Part shown: positions 1 through 6,778 of the stretch, piece by piece | Position numbering within the stretch: position 1 is the stretch's first letter | Layout of the letters: each line of letters opens with the position of its first letter | NCBI GenBank assembly: GCA_008501785.1 | Contig: QQUD01000589.1 | Span: 1 to 7,983 of the forward strand | DNA: 7,983 bases | Reading direction: 5' to 3' | Source: Chloroflexota bacterium | Lineage (GTDB): Bacteria > Chloroflexota > Anaerolineae > Promineifilales > Promineifilaceae | Notes under the pieces: model-generated | Databases searched by the model: none | The model's input: only the letters and a program-made list of their open reading frames with translations | What the model was told of the DNA's origin: nothing | Position numbers and translations under genes: made by a program

Positions 1-1
1 A

Positions 2-1150
2 TTGGATTTGGATCGAGTCTTGAGGCTGTCGCTAAATTGGGCTATTGCTCTGACCAATGCAGATGGGGGTTCGATTGGATTGCTTGAGCCAGTGGACGAT
101 GAAAGTGATGAGCATCTGTTGCGGTTAATGGTAAATCGCGGTGTGCAAGAGCCAAATGCAGCGCGCACAGTGGAAAGCAATCATCCAGTTCTCAAACAAG
201 TGTTGGCTGAGAAAAAATCGGTTGTGATCCGCAATGTTGCTGAATCAGAATCAATTGATGGCACACCCGCAACCGTTCAGTTGGCTGTGCCTATTCAACA
301 AAATGACGTTATTGCCGGATTAATTACGCTTGAGAGTCAGCATTTTGACGATATGAGCCGTGAGGACACGGCTTTTGTTGAGCGGTTAGCAGATCGGGCC
401 GCAGTTGCCATTAATAACTCCCGCCTTTACCAACAAATTCAATTTGCAAATAATGCGAAAAGCGAGTTTGTCTCTTTGGTAACGCACGAGCTGCGGCTGC
501 CAATGACTTCAATTAAAGGCTATACCGATCTGATTAACAGCGGTATGGCTGGTCCTGTAAACGATCAGCAGCGCCAATTTCTTGAAGTGATTCGCCGCAA
601 TTTGGAGCGCATGAGTGCGTTGATTAGTGACTTATCAGACATTAACCGCATTGAAAGTGGCCGTATGACGTTTGATGTGCAAGATTTTGATTTGAATCAG
701 GTTGTGGAAGACGTGGTTGATAATTACCGCAAACCAATTGTGGGCCGTAATCAGAAAATTGCTGTGGAAGTTCCTGAAGACTTGCCCCCTGTACATGCCG
801 ATCCAAATCGCATTACTCAAGTTGTAACAAATTTGGTGAGCAATGCCCATAAATATACGCCGGATGGTGGCGCGATTATTGTGCGTGCCACGTTTGATAA
901 TGATTTTGCCAAAGTGGCTGTTATTGACACCGGATATGGTATTTCTGAAGAAGACCAGCAAAAATTGTTTACCCAGTTTTTCCGTTCTGATCATGTAGAG
1001 GTTCGGGCTCAGAATGGGTGGGGATTGGGGCTGTCAATTGTACGTAAGATGGTTGAGGCGCAGGGTGGAGAGATTGGTTTTGACAGTAAATTAGGACAAG
1101 GGAGTATGTTTACTTTTACGCTGCCATTAGCCAAAATTAACGGTTTGTAG
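2..1150 (+). CDS. GAF-domain sensor histidine kinase, 5' partial
   Basis: Cytoplasmic sensor histidine kinase of a two-component system: it should autophosphorylate a histidine with ATP and pass the phosphate to a response regulator, which is not in the window. The 382 visible residues hold a GAF sensory domain (about 1-140), a HisKA dimerisation domain with the H-box HELRLPMTSIKGY (phospho-acceptor H162), and a HATPase_c domain. The ATPase has an N-box with N277 and N281, a G1 box DTGYG (309-313), an F-box FF (326-327) and a G2 box GWGLGL (339-344). No membrane segment is visible, so the signal is probably internal. The reading frame is open to the left edge; the TTG at position 2 could be read as a start, but the GAF domain begins too abruptly, so the true start is almost certainly upstream. 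Oddities: Trp340 where Thr or Ser is usual in the G2 box, and Leu166 where Thr is common after HELR. The family is certain; the ligand and target are unknown. Confidence 0.93.
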   Translation: MDLDRVLRLSLNWAIALTNADGGSIGLLEPVDDESDEHLLRLMVNRGVQEPNAARTVESNHPVLKQVLAEKKSVVIRNVAESESIDGTPATVQLAVPIQQNDVIAGLITLESQHFDDMSREDTAFVERLADRAAVAINNSRLYQQIQFANNAKSEFVSLVTHELRLPMTSIKGYTDLINSGMAGPVNDQQRQFLEVIRRNLERMSALISDLSDINRIESGRMTFDVQDFDLNQVVEDVVDNYRKPIVGRNQKIAVEVPEDLPPVHADPNRITQVVTNLVSNAHKYTPDGGAIIVRATFDNDFAKVAVIDTGYGISEEDQQKLFTQFFRSDHVEVRAQNGWGLGLSIVRKMVEAQGGEIGFDSKLGQGSMFTFTLPLAKINGL

Positions 1151-1200
1151 AAATTGCGCTAAGGCCTTGCGTTTGCTGCTATTATAGTAGGTAAGAGAAT

Positions 1201-1230
1201 TTGTAAATTTTTATTGATATGCTGTGTAAT
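1201..1230 (+). promoter_or_regulatory. possible sigma-70-type promoter of the 1281 gene
   Basis: TTGTAA (1201-1206) and TGTAAT (1225-1230) are separated by 18 bp and lie about 50 bp before the start codon at 1281. Both boxes match the consensus only partly and the region is AT-rich, so a chance match is possible. A second -10-like TATTAT at 1180-1185 has no well-spaced -35 box. The 130-bp gap after the kinase gene makes a separate promoter reasonable. Confidence 0.3.
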
Positions 1231-1262
1231 AATGAAGAAGCAAAAAGCGTCTATTTTAATGT

Positions 1263-1268
1263 AGGAGG
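1263..1268 (+). promoter_or_regulatory. strong Shine-Dalgarno sequence AGGAGG
   Basis: AGGAGG lies 12 nt before ATG 1281. It is the only strong ribosome binding site in the window; the other genes show weak sites or none. The spacing is longer than usual, but no other in-frame ATG or GTG lies between this site and 1281, so it fixes the start. Confidence 0.65.
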
Positions 1269-1280
1269 CGTAGCAAACGT

Positions 1281-1598
1281 ATGAATGAAGAATTTGCCGG
1301 CTATAAATTATTGTTAAGTTATGAAGTGAAGCCGGAGGTTATGCAAGCGTATCGGCAATTTGTGATGCGCCAATATGTGCCGTCGATGAATTCGATGGGC
1401 TTTCAGATGAGTGAAGCGTGGCACACTGCTTATGGTGATGCGCCTAATCGTTTGATTGGATTTGTTTGTCGTGAACGAGACACGATGTATGAATTATTGG
1501 ATAATCATTCCTGGTTAGAATTGAATGATAAATTAGATGAATTTGTAACGGAATTTAGCTATAAGGTTGTTCCTTATCGAGGAATTTTTCAGGTTTGA
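1281..1598 (+). CDS. small protein resembling dimeric alpha/beta-barrel (NIPSNAP/ABM-like) family
   Basis: The product has 105 residues, is soluble, and has no signal peptide or membrane segment. The order of segments suggests a ferredoxin-like dimeric alpha/beta barrel: a first strand (YKLLLSYEVKP, 8-18), a helix (19-35), then a central strand that includes RLIGFVCRER (57-66), a second helix rich in acidic and aromatic residues (67-90), and a last strand (SYKVVPYRGIFQV). Small proteins of this kind (NIPSNAP-like, antibiotic-monooxygenase-like, EthD-like) are common, and many have no known reaction. No catalytic motif can be assigned. The start is ATG 1281 with AGGAGG 12 nt upstream, and the gene ends at TGA 1596-1598. 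It is flanked by a 130-bp and a 174-bp gap, so it is probably transcribed alone. I am confident that it is a gene, moderately confident of the fold, and cannot name a function. Confidence 0.8.
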   Translation: MNEEFAGYKLLLSYEVKPEVMQAYRQFVMRQYVPSMNSMGFQMSEAWHTAYGDAPNRLIGFVCRERDTMYELLDNHSWLELNDKLDEFVTEFSYKVVPYRGIFQV

Positions 1599-1643
1599 TT
1601 TTAATGAGGCCTAGTTGAAAGACTGTGGCTCATCGATTTATTT

Positions 1644-1674
1644 TGGGGAGTATAAAACGGCCGTTTTGGCCCCA
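1644..1674. repeat. intergenic palindrome with AAAACGGCCGTTTT core and TGGGG/CCCCA arms
   Basis: A perfect 14-bp dyad AAAACGGCCGTTTT (1654-1667) is flanked by an outer stem TGGGG (1644-1648) / CCCCA (1670-1674), with AGTAT and GG unpaired between them. It lies 45 nt after the stop of the 1281 gene, and its transcript would fold into a stable hairpin. Only a weak T-rich stretch follows, so terminator activity is possible but not obvious. The same core with the same outer TGGGG/CCCCA arms recurs inside the anti-sigma gene at 7041-7066. It is the only intergenic copy of the AACGGCCGTT repeat in the window. Confidence 0.75.
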
Positions 1675-1772
1675 TCTAATTTTCGTATCGGATGTTAAGT
1701 CTATAGACAAGAGCTTTATGGCAATGCTCCTCCCCAACTCTCGTTTATAGCAATTCAAAAAGTAGTGGTGTT

Positions 1773-2387
1773 GTGAAAAAGCATAGGATGTTGATTTACG
1801 ATGTTCAGAGCCGTCGCTTCAAATGGAAGTTGCTTGCATTGTGGCTAGCATTAGTGGGTGTCGGTTTGTTTGATTTTTTGGTTCAAAATATCTTAGGTAG
1901 TTATTGGTTTGTATTGTGGCTCGTTATTCCCCTGGTAATCATGTTTTGGGTATATTATGCGTTTTTCTTGCCGCGTGCCTGGTTTGTTATTACGCCAGAC
2001 CATTTGCTATTACAAACCCCAGCCGGTGAAGTGAAGATCAGTTACGGCCGTCTTGACAACATTACCTCCTCTCAAATGGCACAGCACTATTCCCTCAAAG
2101 AGCTGTCACGTCGGGATCGTGTGTTAGCCAAGCCTCATTTCAAACAAACATGTACCATGTTGGAAATGAACAGTATGCCGGAAACGTTGCAGAAAAAGCG
2201 CAGCCAACTGCCACGTATTTTATTCAGCACAAAACGTCCAGGGTTGCTGCTGCTGGTCGAAGATTGGATTCAACTGAATCGTGATGTTGAATCGGCTCGT
2301 GAAAAGTGGCGCAGCGCACGAAAAACTAAAAAGAATGGGAATGATGATGATTCCCGAAACCTGGCTGCTCGTATTCTTGAATTTTAA
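1773..2387 (+). CDS. two-helix membrane protein with PH-like cytoplasmic part
   Basis: The product has 204 residues. A short basic N-terminus is followed by two hydrophobic membrane helices (about 18-38 and 43-66), with PRAWFVITPDHLLLQ (67-81) straight after the second helix. That arrangement, a hydrophobic pair followed by a strand-rich segment starting like 'xxxWxITxxxLxxx', is typical of bacterial PH-like (bPH/YdbS-type) membrane proteins. The end is polar and charged, with a Lys/Asp-rich stretch (182-193). Both termini are probably cytoplasmic. Start: GTG 1773 gives the longest frame but has no clear ribosome binding site; ATG 1788, five codons later, is an equally acceptable start. No function can be assigned. 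The gene stands alone between a 174-bp gap carrying a palindrome and a downstream hairpin. An ACGGCCGT octamer (2044-2051) lies in it. Confidence 0.8.
   Translation: MKKHRMLIYDVQSRRFKWKLLALWLALVGVGLFDFLVQNILGSYWFVLWLVIPLVIMFWVYYAFFLPRAWFVITPDHLLLQTPAGEVKISYGRLDNITSSQMAQHYSLKELSRRDRVLAKPHFKQTCTMLEMNSMPETLQKKRSQLPRILFSTKRPGLLLLVEDWIQLNRDVESAREKWRSARKTKKNGNDDDSRNLAARILEF
2044..2051. repeat. short variant of the AACGGCCGTT repeat (ACGGCCGT)
   Basis: Eight-base palindrome inside the membrane-protein gene, read in the codons for Tyr-Gly-Arg. The outer bases of the 10-mer differ (T on the left, C on the right), so this is a core-only copy. Confidence 0.5.
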
Positions 2388-2450
2388 GTTAGAAACCCCT
2401 TTGTTTGTGTAAACTGCACACTCACAACTTTCCGGAAGCTGAATAAGTGT

Positions 2451-2480
2451 AATCGCTTGAGCGATTCGTTTAAAGTTTTT
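2451..2480 (+). terminator. possible weak intrinsic terminator after the membrane-protein gene
   Basis: AATCGC and GCGATT form a 6-bp stem around TTGA (2451-2466), followed by a T-rich stretch ending in five T's (2476-2480). It lies 64 nt after the stop codon at 2387. The stem is short and low in GC, and the T run starts some distance away, so efficiency is doubtful. Confidence 0.4.
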
Positions 2481-2507
2481 GGAAAGTTTTTTATTACGGC
2501 GTATAGA
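2479..2507 (+). promoter_or_regulatory. possible promoter of the 2560 small gene
   Basis: TTGGAA (2479-2484) and TATAGA (2502-2507) are exactly 17 bp apart, each matching the sigma-70 consensus at four of six positions. If used, transcription would start near 2514. That would rule out the upstream TTG start at 2479 and favour ATG 2560. Confidence 0.35.
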
Positions 2508-2559
2508 TTATGCTTGGTTTCGTTTGTCTCGCGTCGAGCGCAGCAAGTTTCTTTTTGGC

Positions 2560-2817
2560 ATGATGATAGTGTCAGGACAAAGTCCTGTAGATGATATTTT
2601 GGTCGTGCGCTGTGGAGAGGAGTTGACGGGAACGGCCGTTCACGACCTGCAAGTCGGGGAGCAATCCGTCGTTTTTGCTCGTATAGAAAATCCGAATAAC
2701 AATCAATTTGACAGGTCCGTTCTGATGCCGGTAGCAGCATCTGAGCAACTGTTCTTTGGCATCGAACATTGGTCTAATGTGCGCGCTTTTGCCTCAGTTG
2801 TTGCCAACACACAATAA
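2560..2817 (+). CDS. small hypothetical protein, start uncertain
   Basis: From ATG 2560 the product has 85 residues, begins MMIVSGQSPVDDILVVRCGE and has no membrane helix. Alternating hydrophobic and polar residues suggest strands. I do not recognise a family. The frame opens after the stop at 2458-2460, and a TTG at 2479 would add 27 basic residues. I prefer 2560 because the longer start has no ribosome binding site, sits inside a terminator-like T run and overlaps a -35-like box. ATG 2563 directly after is also possible, and neither ATG has a strong ribosome binding site. Support for coding: the AACGGCCGTT copy at 2631 is read Thr-Ala-Val, the same phase as in four copies within the neighbouring real genes, and the gap would otherwise be 525 bp. 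An overlapping minus-strand frame competes but looks less protein-like. It ends 95 bp before glyQS. Confidence 0.5.
   Translation: MMIVSGQSPVDDILVVRCGEELTGTAVHDLQVGEQSVVFARIENPNNNQFDRSVLMPVAASEQLFFGIEHWSNVRAFASVVANTQ
2630..2641. repeat. AACGGCCGTT repeat copy, 12-bp dyad
   Basis: GAACGGCCGTTC is a perfect 12-bp palindrome inside the small hypothetical gene, read as Thr-Ala-Val. Confidence 0.75.
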
Positions 2818-2840
2818 GTAAACAAGCCCCAATTGCCCAT

Positions 2841-2869
2841 ATGTCAACTTCCAACCCTCATGCTATAAT
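2841..2869 (+). promoter_or_regulatory. glyQS promoter with extended -10
   Basis: A perfect TATAAT (2864-2869) is preceded by TG one base upstream (2861-2862), which makes an extended -10. ATGTCA (2841-2846), 17 bp upstream, is a partial -35 (four of six). Transcription would begin near 2876, giving a leader of only about 37 nt before ATG 2913. That is far too short for a glycine riboswitch or a T-box leader, so the synthetase seems not to be controlled by leader RNA from this promoter. Confidence 0.7.
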
Positions 2870-2912
2870 CAAAAGCCATTAGGGTACGCAAACGCGTTGG
2901 ATTCATTTTTTT

Positions 2913-5888
2913 ATGGGCGATAAACTGAGCTTTCAGGAAATTATTCTTCGATTATTGACATTTTGGCAAGAACAGGGTTGTTTGGTGCAGCAGCCATATA
3001 ACGTGCAGGTTGGTGCGGGCACCATGAACCCGGCAACAGTGCTGCGCGTGCTGGGTCCTGAGCCGTGGAATGTTGTCTATGTGGAACCAAGCATTCGCCC
3101 CGATGACGGCCGTTCTGGCGAAAACCCCAACCGCATGCAAATGCACCACCAACTGCAAGTCATTCTCAAACCCGATCCTGGCAACCCGCAAGAGCTTTAT
3201 TTGCAAAGTTTGCGAGCTATTGGTATCCATCCCCATGAGCAAGATATTCGATTTGTCGAAGACAACTGGGAAAGCCCCGCATTAGGGGCCTGGGGGTTGG
3301 GCTGGGAAGTGTGGCTCAATGGTCAGGAAATTACCCAGTTCACTTATTTTCAGCAAGCCGGTGGCCAAGAATTAGACCCCGTATCCGTTGAAATTACCTA
3401 TGGACTGGACCGCATTGCATTGGCGTTGCAAGGCAGTGCTGCCGTCTGGGATATGGAGTACGGTGCTTCGGTTTCTTATGGGGATGCGCTGCTGCAAAGC
3501 GAGATTGAGCATTGTAATTATTATTTCAATGTGGCTGATGTTGATGGCTTGCGCCAGGTTTACGATATTTACGAACAGGAAGCGCAGCGCTGTCTAGATG
3601 CTGGATTGGTTGTTCCTGCTCACGACTTCAATTTGAAATGTTCTCATCTGTTTAATGTGTTAGATACACGTGGTGCAATTGGTGTGACAGAGCGTGCCAA
3701 CTATTTTCGCCGCATGCGTAAAATGGCGCGGCGTGTTTCTGAACTCTATTTGGCGCAGCGAGAGCAGCTCGATTTTCCTCTTATGGATGTGTGGGAAAAA
3801 TCTGAACCGCCAGCAGCAGCCCCCACCATTCAATTTGCACAAACGGAAACACCACACACCTTTTTGCTAGAATTGGGCAGTGAAGAGCTGCCAGTTGCTG
3901 ATTTGGAATCGGCCTTGCGCCAGTTGCGCACTTTGGTGCCAGAAATGTTTGATCGATTGCGATTGGCACATGGGCATGTTGTGGTAGAGGGCACCCCCCG
4001 GCGGCTGGTTGTGATTGTGCAACATCTGGTTGGGCGGCAAGCTGATTTTGAGACCATTGTCAAAGGTCCCCCTGCTGATAGAGCATTTGATGCAGATGGA
4101 AACCCGACGAAGGCGGCGATTGGTTTTGCTAAAAGTAAAGGGGTTGAGGTTGCTGAGCTAAAGGTGGTAGAGGAAGGGGACAAACGATATGTAACGGCCG
4201 TTTCCCGAGAAGAAGGCCGCCCCACTGCATCTCTGCTGGCACAAGAACTGCCAGCACTGATTGCTCGCATTCGTTTTGGCCGCAGTATGCGCTGGAACGA
4301 GACCGGCATCCAATACAGCCGCCCATTGCGTTGGATTGTGTCGCTGTTTGGTCCTGATTTGATTCCCATTTCCTATGCTGATGTCAACTCATCCCGCAGC
4401 AGTCGTGGCTTAAGGCCGTATGGGTCCCCTGAAATTCGCATTAACGATGCGCGAAACTATCTGGGCATTATGCGTAATAATGGCATTGTGATTAGCGGTG
4501 CTAAACGACAGCAAAACATTTACGATGTCGCTTCTAAGCTGGTTGCCGAGAAAAAAGGGTATCTTCCTAAAGATAGCGCTTTGTTAGAAGAAGTTGCCAA
4601 TTTGGTTGAGCGCCCGACACCATTGCGCGGTCAATTTGACGAACGTTTCCTGAAGCTGCCTGCCGAAGTGTTGATTGCCGTGATGCGCAAACATCAGCGT
4701 TATTTCCCGGTGTATGGGATAGAAACGGATGAATTGCTGCCCATTTTTATTGCAGTGCGCAATGGAGATGAGAAGCATCTGGATATTGTGGTTGAGGGAA
4801 ATGAGCAAGTACTGAAGGCGCGTTTTGCTGATGCTGAATTTTTCTATGCAAATGATGTCAAACATAAGCTGGCAGACTTTTTACCAAAGTTAGACACGCT
4901 CACATTCCAGGCTGATTTAGGGTCTATGTTAGACAAGGTGCATCGACTGGAAAAGCTGACGCCGATTGTTGCGGGGATGTTGGGGTTGACGGATGAAGAA
5001 ACGGCCGTTTCCACCCGTGCCGCTGCCCTCTCTAAAACAGACCTCGCCTCAAGTATGGTCATCGAAATGACCTCATTGCAAGGGTTTATGGGCGGACATT
5101 ATGCTAAACTGAGTGGTGAAGATGAGGCCGTTTCCGCAGCTATTGCCGAACAATATTACGCTGTAAGCAAAACAAAACCCGGTATGGCGCTGGCTTTGGC
5201 AGATCGATTGGACAGTTTAGTCGGTTTATTTAGTGTTGGTTTAACCCCCAAAGGGTCTAATGATCCATTCGCCCTACGTAGAGCTGCATTACATTTGATT
5301 GACAATTTGATTCAACATGAATGTGTGTTTGATGTGCGAACTGGTTTGACTGAAGCGGCCAAGCTATTGCCAATTTCATGTTCTGATGCACAAATAGATA
5401 CGGTAGTGGCTTTTGTAAACGGCCGTTTAGAAGGCGTACTGCGTGAACAAGGGTTTGCTAAATCTGTCGTTGCTGCTATTTTGGCTGAACAGGGACATAA
5501 TCCATTTAAGGCTGCGCGAGATGCGCGTTCGCTGGCAGATGCTATGAAAGCGCATAGCTGGTCGCCGGTGTTAGATGCTTATGCCCGTTGTGTCCGCATT
5601 ACCCGAGACCTGACTGAACAATTTGAATTTGACCCATCTCACCTTTCATCTGATCCTGAACAAGAATTGTTGCAGGTGTATCAAACGGCCGTTTCCAAAC
5701 AAAATGGTACGTTAGCTTCTATCCTCTCCTCTATGTGGGACATGGTTCCCGCAATTACCGGTTTTTTTGATAATGTGTTGGTGATGGATGATGATACGGT
5801 TGTGCGCAACAACCGGCTGGCCCTACTGCAACATATTTCCACTCTTCCCCAAGGGTTAGCCGATCTCTCCAAACTAGAAGGATTTTAA
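2913..5888 (+). CDS. glyQS: glycyl-tRNA synthetase, alpha and beta subunits fused
   Basis: Cytoplasmic class II enzyme that charges tRNA-Gly with glycine using ATP. In most bacteria it is an alpha2beta2 complex from two genes, glyQ and glyS; here one 991-residue chain holds both, close to the sum of the E. coli subunits, like the fused enzyme of chlamydiae. The alpha part (about 1-292) has [13 protein letters not shown] (62-74), [16 protein letters not shown] (122-137), [11 protein letters not shown] (141-151) and the motif-3-like [12 protein letters not shown] (163-174). A Pro/Ala/Thr-rich linker (about 296-315) leads to the beta part, which opens with [11 protein letters not shown] (317-327) and has the conserved [18 protein letters not shown] segment (from 710) and [10 protein letters not shown] (784-793). 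The C-terminal helical anticodon-binding DALR-like domain ends with [11 protein letters not shown]. The ATG start has no Shine-Dalgarno, but [14 protein letters not shown] matches the usual GlyQ N-terminus. It is driven by its own promoter and is alone in its unit. It contains four full copies of AACGGCCGTT, all in the beta part. Confidence 0.97.
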   Translation: MGDKLSFQEIILRLLTFWQEQGCLVQQPYNVQVGAGTMNPATVLRVLGPEPWNVVYVEPSIRPDDGRSGENPNRMQMHHQLQVILKPDPGNPQELYLQSLRAIGIHPHEQDIRFVEDNWESPALGAWGLGWEVWLNGQEITQFTYFQQAGGQELDPVSVEITYGLDRIALALQGSAAVWDMEYGASVSYGDALLQSEIEHCNYYFNVADVDGLRQVYDIYEQEAQRCLDAGLVVPAHDFNLKCSHLFNVLDTRGAIGVTERANYFRRMRKMARRVSELYLAQREQLDFPLMDVWEKSEPPAAAPTIQFAQTETPHTFLLELGSEELPVADLESALRQLRTLVPEMFDRLRLAHGHVVVEGTPRRLVVIVQHLVGRQADFETIVKGPPADRAFDADGNPTKAAIGFAKSKGVEVAELKVVEEGDKRYVTAVSREEGRPTASLLAQELPALIARIRFGRSMRWNETGIQYSRPLRWIVSLFGPDLIPISYADVNSSRSSRGLRPYGSPEIRINDARNYLGIMRNNGIVISGAKRQQNIYDVASKLVAEKKGYLPKDSALLEEVANLVERPTPLRGQFDERFLKLPAEVLIAVMRKHQRYFPVYGIETDELLPIFIAVRNGDEKHLDIVVEGNEQVLKARFADAEFFYANDVKHKLADFLPKLDTLTFQADLGSMLDKVHRLEKLTPIVAGMLGLTDEETAVSTRAAALSKTDLASSMVIEMTSLQGFMGGHYAKLSGEDEAVSAAIAEQYYAVSKTKPGMALALADRLDSLVGLFSVGLTPKGSNDPFALRRAALHLIDNLIQHECVFDVRTGLTEAAKLLPISCSDAQIDTVVAFVNGRLEGVLREQGFAKSVVAAILAEQGHNPFKAARDARSLADAMKAHSWSPVLDAYARCVRITRDLTEQFEFDPSHLSSDPEQELLQVYQTAVSKQNGTLASILSSMWDMVPAITGFFDNVLVMDDDTVVRNNRLALLQHISTLPQGLADLSKLEGF
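3106..3114. repeat. near copy of the AACGGCCGTT repeat (ACGGCCGTT)
   Basis: Nine of the ten bases match; G replaces the first A. It encodes the conserved Asp-Gly-Arg-Ser of the GlyQ signature, so here protein constraint alone could explain it. Confidence 0.4.
4193..4202. repeat. AACGGCCGTT repeat copy, 10-bp dyad
   Basis: Exact 10-mer in the GlyS part of glyQS, read as Thr-Ala-Val. The flanking bases do not extend the dyad. Confidence 0.75.
4998..5011. repeat. AACGGCCGTT repeat copy, 14-bp dyad
   Basis: GAAACGGCCGTTTC is a perfect 14-bp palindrome in the GlyS part, read as Thr-Ala-Val. Confidence 0.75.
5416..5429. repeat. AACGGCCGTT repeat copy, 14-bp dyad in a different codon phase
   Basis: TAAACGGCCGTTTA is a perfect 14-bp palindrome in the GlyS part. 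Here the core is read as Asn-Gly-Arg, not Thr-Ala-Val, which argues that the DNA sequence and not a peptide is what recurs. Confidence 0.75.
5683..5694. repeat. AACGGCCGTT repeat copy, 12-bp dyad
   Basis: AAACGGCCGTTT is a perfect 12-bp palindrome in the C-terminal part of glyQS, read as Thr-Ala-Val. Confidence 0.75.
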
Positions 5889-5896
5889 ACCAGACA

Positions 5897-5953
5897 AGAT
5901 TGGACCAAATTCCTTTGAAAAGAGGCAATCATACCTTTAAATTGGTCCAATCT
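5897..5953. repeat. inverted repeat 1 after glyQS (12-bp arms)
   Basis: AGATTGGACCAA (5897-5908) and TTGGTCCAATCT (5942-5953) are perfect inverted arms around a 33-nt centre, starting 8 nt after the glyQS stop. The transcript could form a long-looped hairpin at the mRNA 3' end. No T run follows, so it is not a standard intrinsic terminator. It could be a dispersed intergenic repeat, but only one copy is in the window. Confidence 0.65.
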
Positions 5954-5963
5954 GCGAACACAA

Positions 5964-5990
5964 TACGTACAAATGGACATTTGGTACGTA
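5964..5990. repeat. inverted repeat 2 in the glyQS-sigma gap (imperfect palindrome)
   Basis: TACGTACAAATG (5964-5975) pairs with CATTTGGTACGTA (5978-5990), with a single extra G in the right arm and only GA between the arms. As DNA it is an almost perfect 27-bp dyad. As RNA it would be a compact hairpin with a bulge. Confidence 0.65.
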
Positions 5991-6021
5991 ATTCTAGTAA
6001 TGAGCATGTGCAAAATGGATG

Positions 6022-6069
6022 TTAAGTGCCCATTCGCAAATAAGTTATGGAATTGGCGAATGGGCTTAA
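6022..6069. repeat. inverted repeat 3 in the glyQS-sigma gap
   Basis: GCCCATTCGC (6028-6037) and GCGAATGGGC (6056-6065) are perfect 10-bp arms. Pairing continues inward for three more pairs after one mismatch, and outward through TTAA (6022-6025) / TTAA (6066-6069) past a two-base bulge. The loop is about 10 nt. No T run follows. Confidence 0.65.
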
Positions 6070-6117
6070 AGTAACCGTTCGGTTCCGAAACCGCTATTTT
6101 ATTTCCGAACGGTTACT
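6070..6117. repeat. inverted repeat 4 just upstream of the sigma gene (13-bp arms)
   Basis: AGTAACCGTTCGG (6070-6082) and CCGAACGGTTACT (6105-6117) are perfect inverted arms with 22 nt between. The centre holds a smaller alternative stem (CGGTT 6080-6084 / AACCG 6089-6093), so two folds compete. It lies 70 bp before the sigma start, which fits an operator, a terminator for upstream transcription or a leader structure. The right arm is followed by an AT-rich stretch, not by a T run. Confidence 0.6.
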
Positions 6118-6187
6118 AAGTAAATAATGGATAATGGGACACTAAATTTTTAACCTTCATATTGCACATTAGTCCGTGGCAAGCTGT

Positions 6188-6778
6188 ATGAGTAATCAGA
6201 ACGACGAACAGATAATTGCACAAATTGTGTCGGGTGATGTTGATGCATACAAAGAGCTGTATCAACGATATGCCTCATCTGTGCTTGGCCTTTCTTATCG
6301 AATTGTAGGCAATCGAGAGCAGGCTGAGGAAATTGTGCAAGAAACATTTTGGCGTGTTTGGCAAAATGCATCGTCCTTTAATGCACATCGCGGTAGCATC
6401 ACGAACTGGATGTTTGGCATCGCCCGCAACCTGTCGATTGATGTGATTCGCAAAGAGAAAAAAGTCACCATGGAATCATTACCAGATGCACATTCGGAGC
6501 AGGCCGAGTCGAGTCCTCATTTGAAAGCAGACCACAATGTACCGGAAGCTGCCTGGTCACTGTTGCAGCAAGAACAGGTTCTTGTTGCCCTGGCAGAGCT
6601 TCCCACTGAACAGCGAAATGTGGTTGAGTGGATTTATTTTCAAGGGAAAACGCGCCGCGAAATTGCCCAGGAGTTTGGCATTCCTTTTGGCACAATCAAC
6701 ACACGAGCAAAACTGGCTTTGCAAAAGCTGAAACGCGCTTTTGAAGGGACGGGTTTAGCTGAAGAATTCAGATCATGA
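6188..6778 (+). CDS. ECF-type RNA polymerase sigma factor (SigK-like group)
   Basis: Extracytoplasmic-function sigma factor that should direct RNA polymerase to a small regulon when released by its anti-sigma partner. From ATG 6188 it has 196 residues, normal for the family. Region 2 (about 20-90) contains YKELYQRYA, the core-binding stretch EQAEEIVQETFWRVWQ (44-59) and the -10-reading part GSITNWMFGIARNLSIDVIR (69-88). A variable acidic linker (97-125) leads to region 4 (128-185), with the helix-turn-helix GKTRREIAQEFGIPFGTINT (153-172) that reads the -35 box. There is no extra C-terminal domain. GTG 6176 would add four residues; neither start has a visible Shine-Dalgarno. The stop overlaps the anti-sigma start (ATGA, 6775-6778), so the two are translationally coupled. 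Partner type and sequence style suggest the SigK/RskA group, but the regulon and signal cannot be told from here. Confidence 0.93.
   Translation: MSNQNDEQIIAQIVSGDVDAYKELYQRYASSVLGLSYRIVGNREQAEEIVQETFWRVWQNASSFNAHRGSITNWMFGIARNLSIDVIRKEKKVTMESLPDAHSEQAESSPHLKADHNVPEAAWSLLQQEQVLVALAELPTEQRNVVEWIYFQGKTRREIAQEFGIPFGTINTRAKLALQKLKRAFEGTGLAEEFRS

Larger units (their letters stand above)
5889..6187. other. 299-bp non-coding stretch made almost wholly of inverted repeats
   Basis: No convincing gene is present in either strand, only frames of under ten codons. Four inverted repeats follow one another between 5897 and 6117, together covering about two thirds of the stretch. The remaining 6118-6187 is AT-rich and must carry or follow the sigma promoter. 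I find no convincing sigma-70 pair there; GATAAT (6130-6135) is -10-like but lacks a well-spaced -35. Confidence 0.6.

Noticed and set aside
635..994. Minus-strand open frame of 119 codons inside the kinase gene
   Set aside because: It is opposite the HisKA/HATPase motifs and its composition is not protein-like.
1154..1185. Promoter TTGCGC / TATTAT after the kinase gene
   Set aside because: The 20-bp spacing is too long for a good sigma-70 promoter; the pair at 1201/1225 is slightly better.
2384..2740. Minus-strand open frame of 118 codons over the gap before glyQS
   Set aside because: It runs through a hairpin, a T run and a palindrome copy, has no domain or ribosome binding site, and conflicts with the more plausible + strand frame. 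Not fully excluded.
2870..2912. T-box or glycine riboswitch before glyQS
   Set aside because: The leader from the extended -10 promoter is only about 37 nt, and no T-box sequence or glycine aptamer core is seen.
3830..4369. Minus-strand open frame of 179 codons inside glyQS
   Set aside because: It lies entirely opposite conserved synthetase sequence, is rich in Ser/Arg/Cys and has no recognisable domain; it is a shadow of the real gene.
5889..6187. CRISPR array in the repeat-rich gap
   Set aside because: The repeats are inverted pairs of different sequences, not direct repeats with regular spacers.
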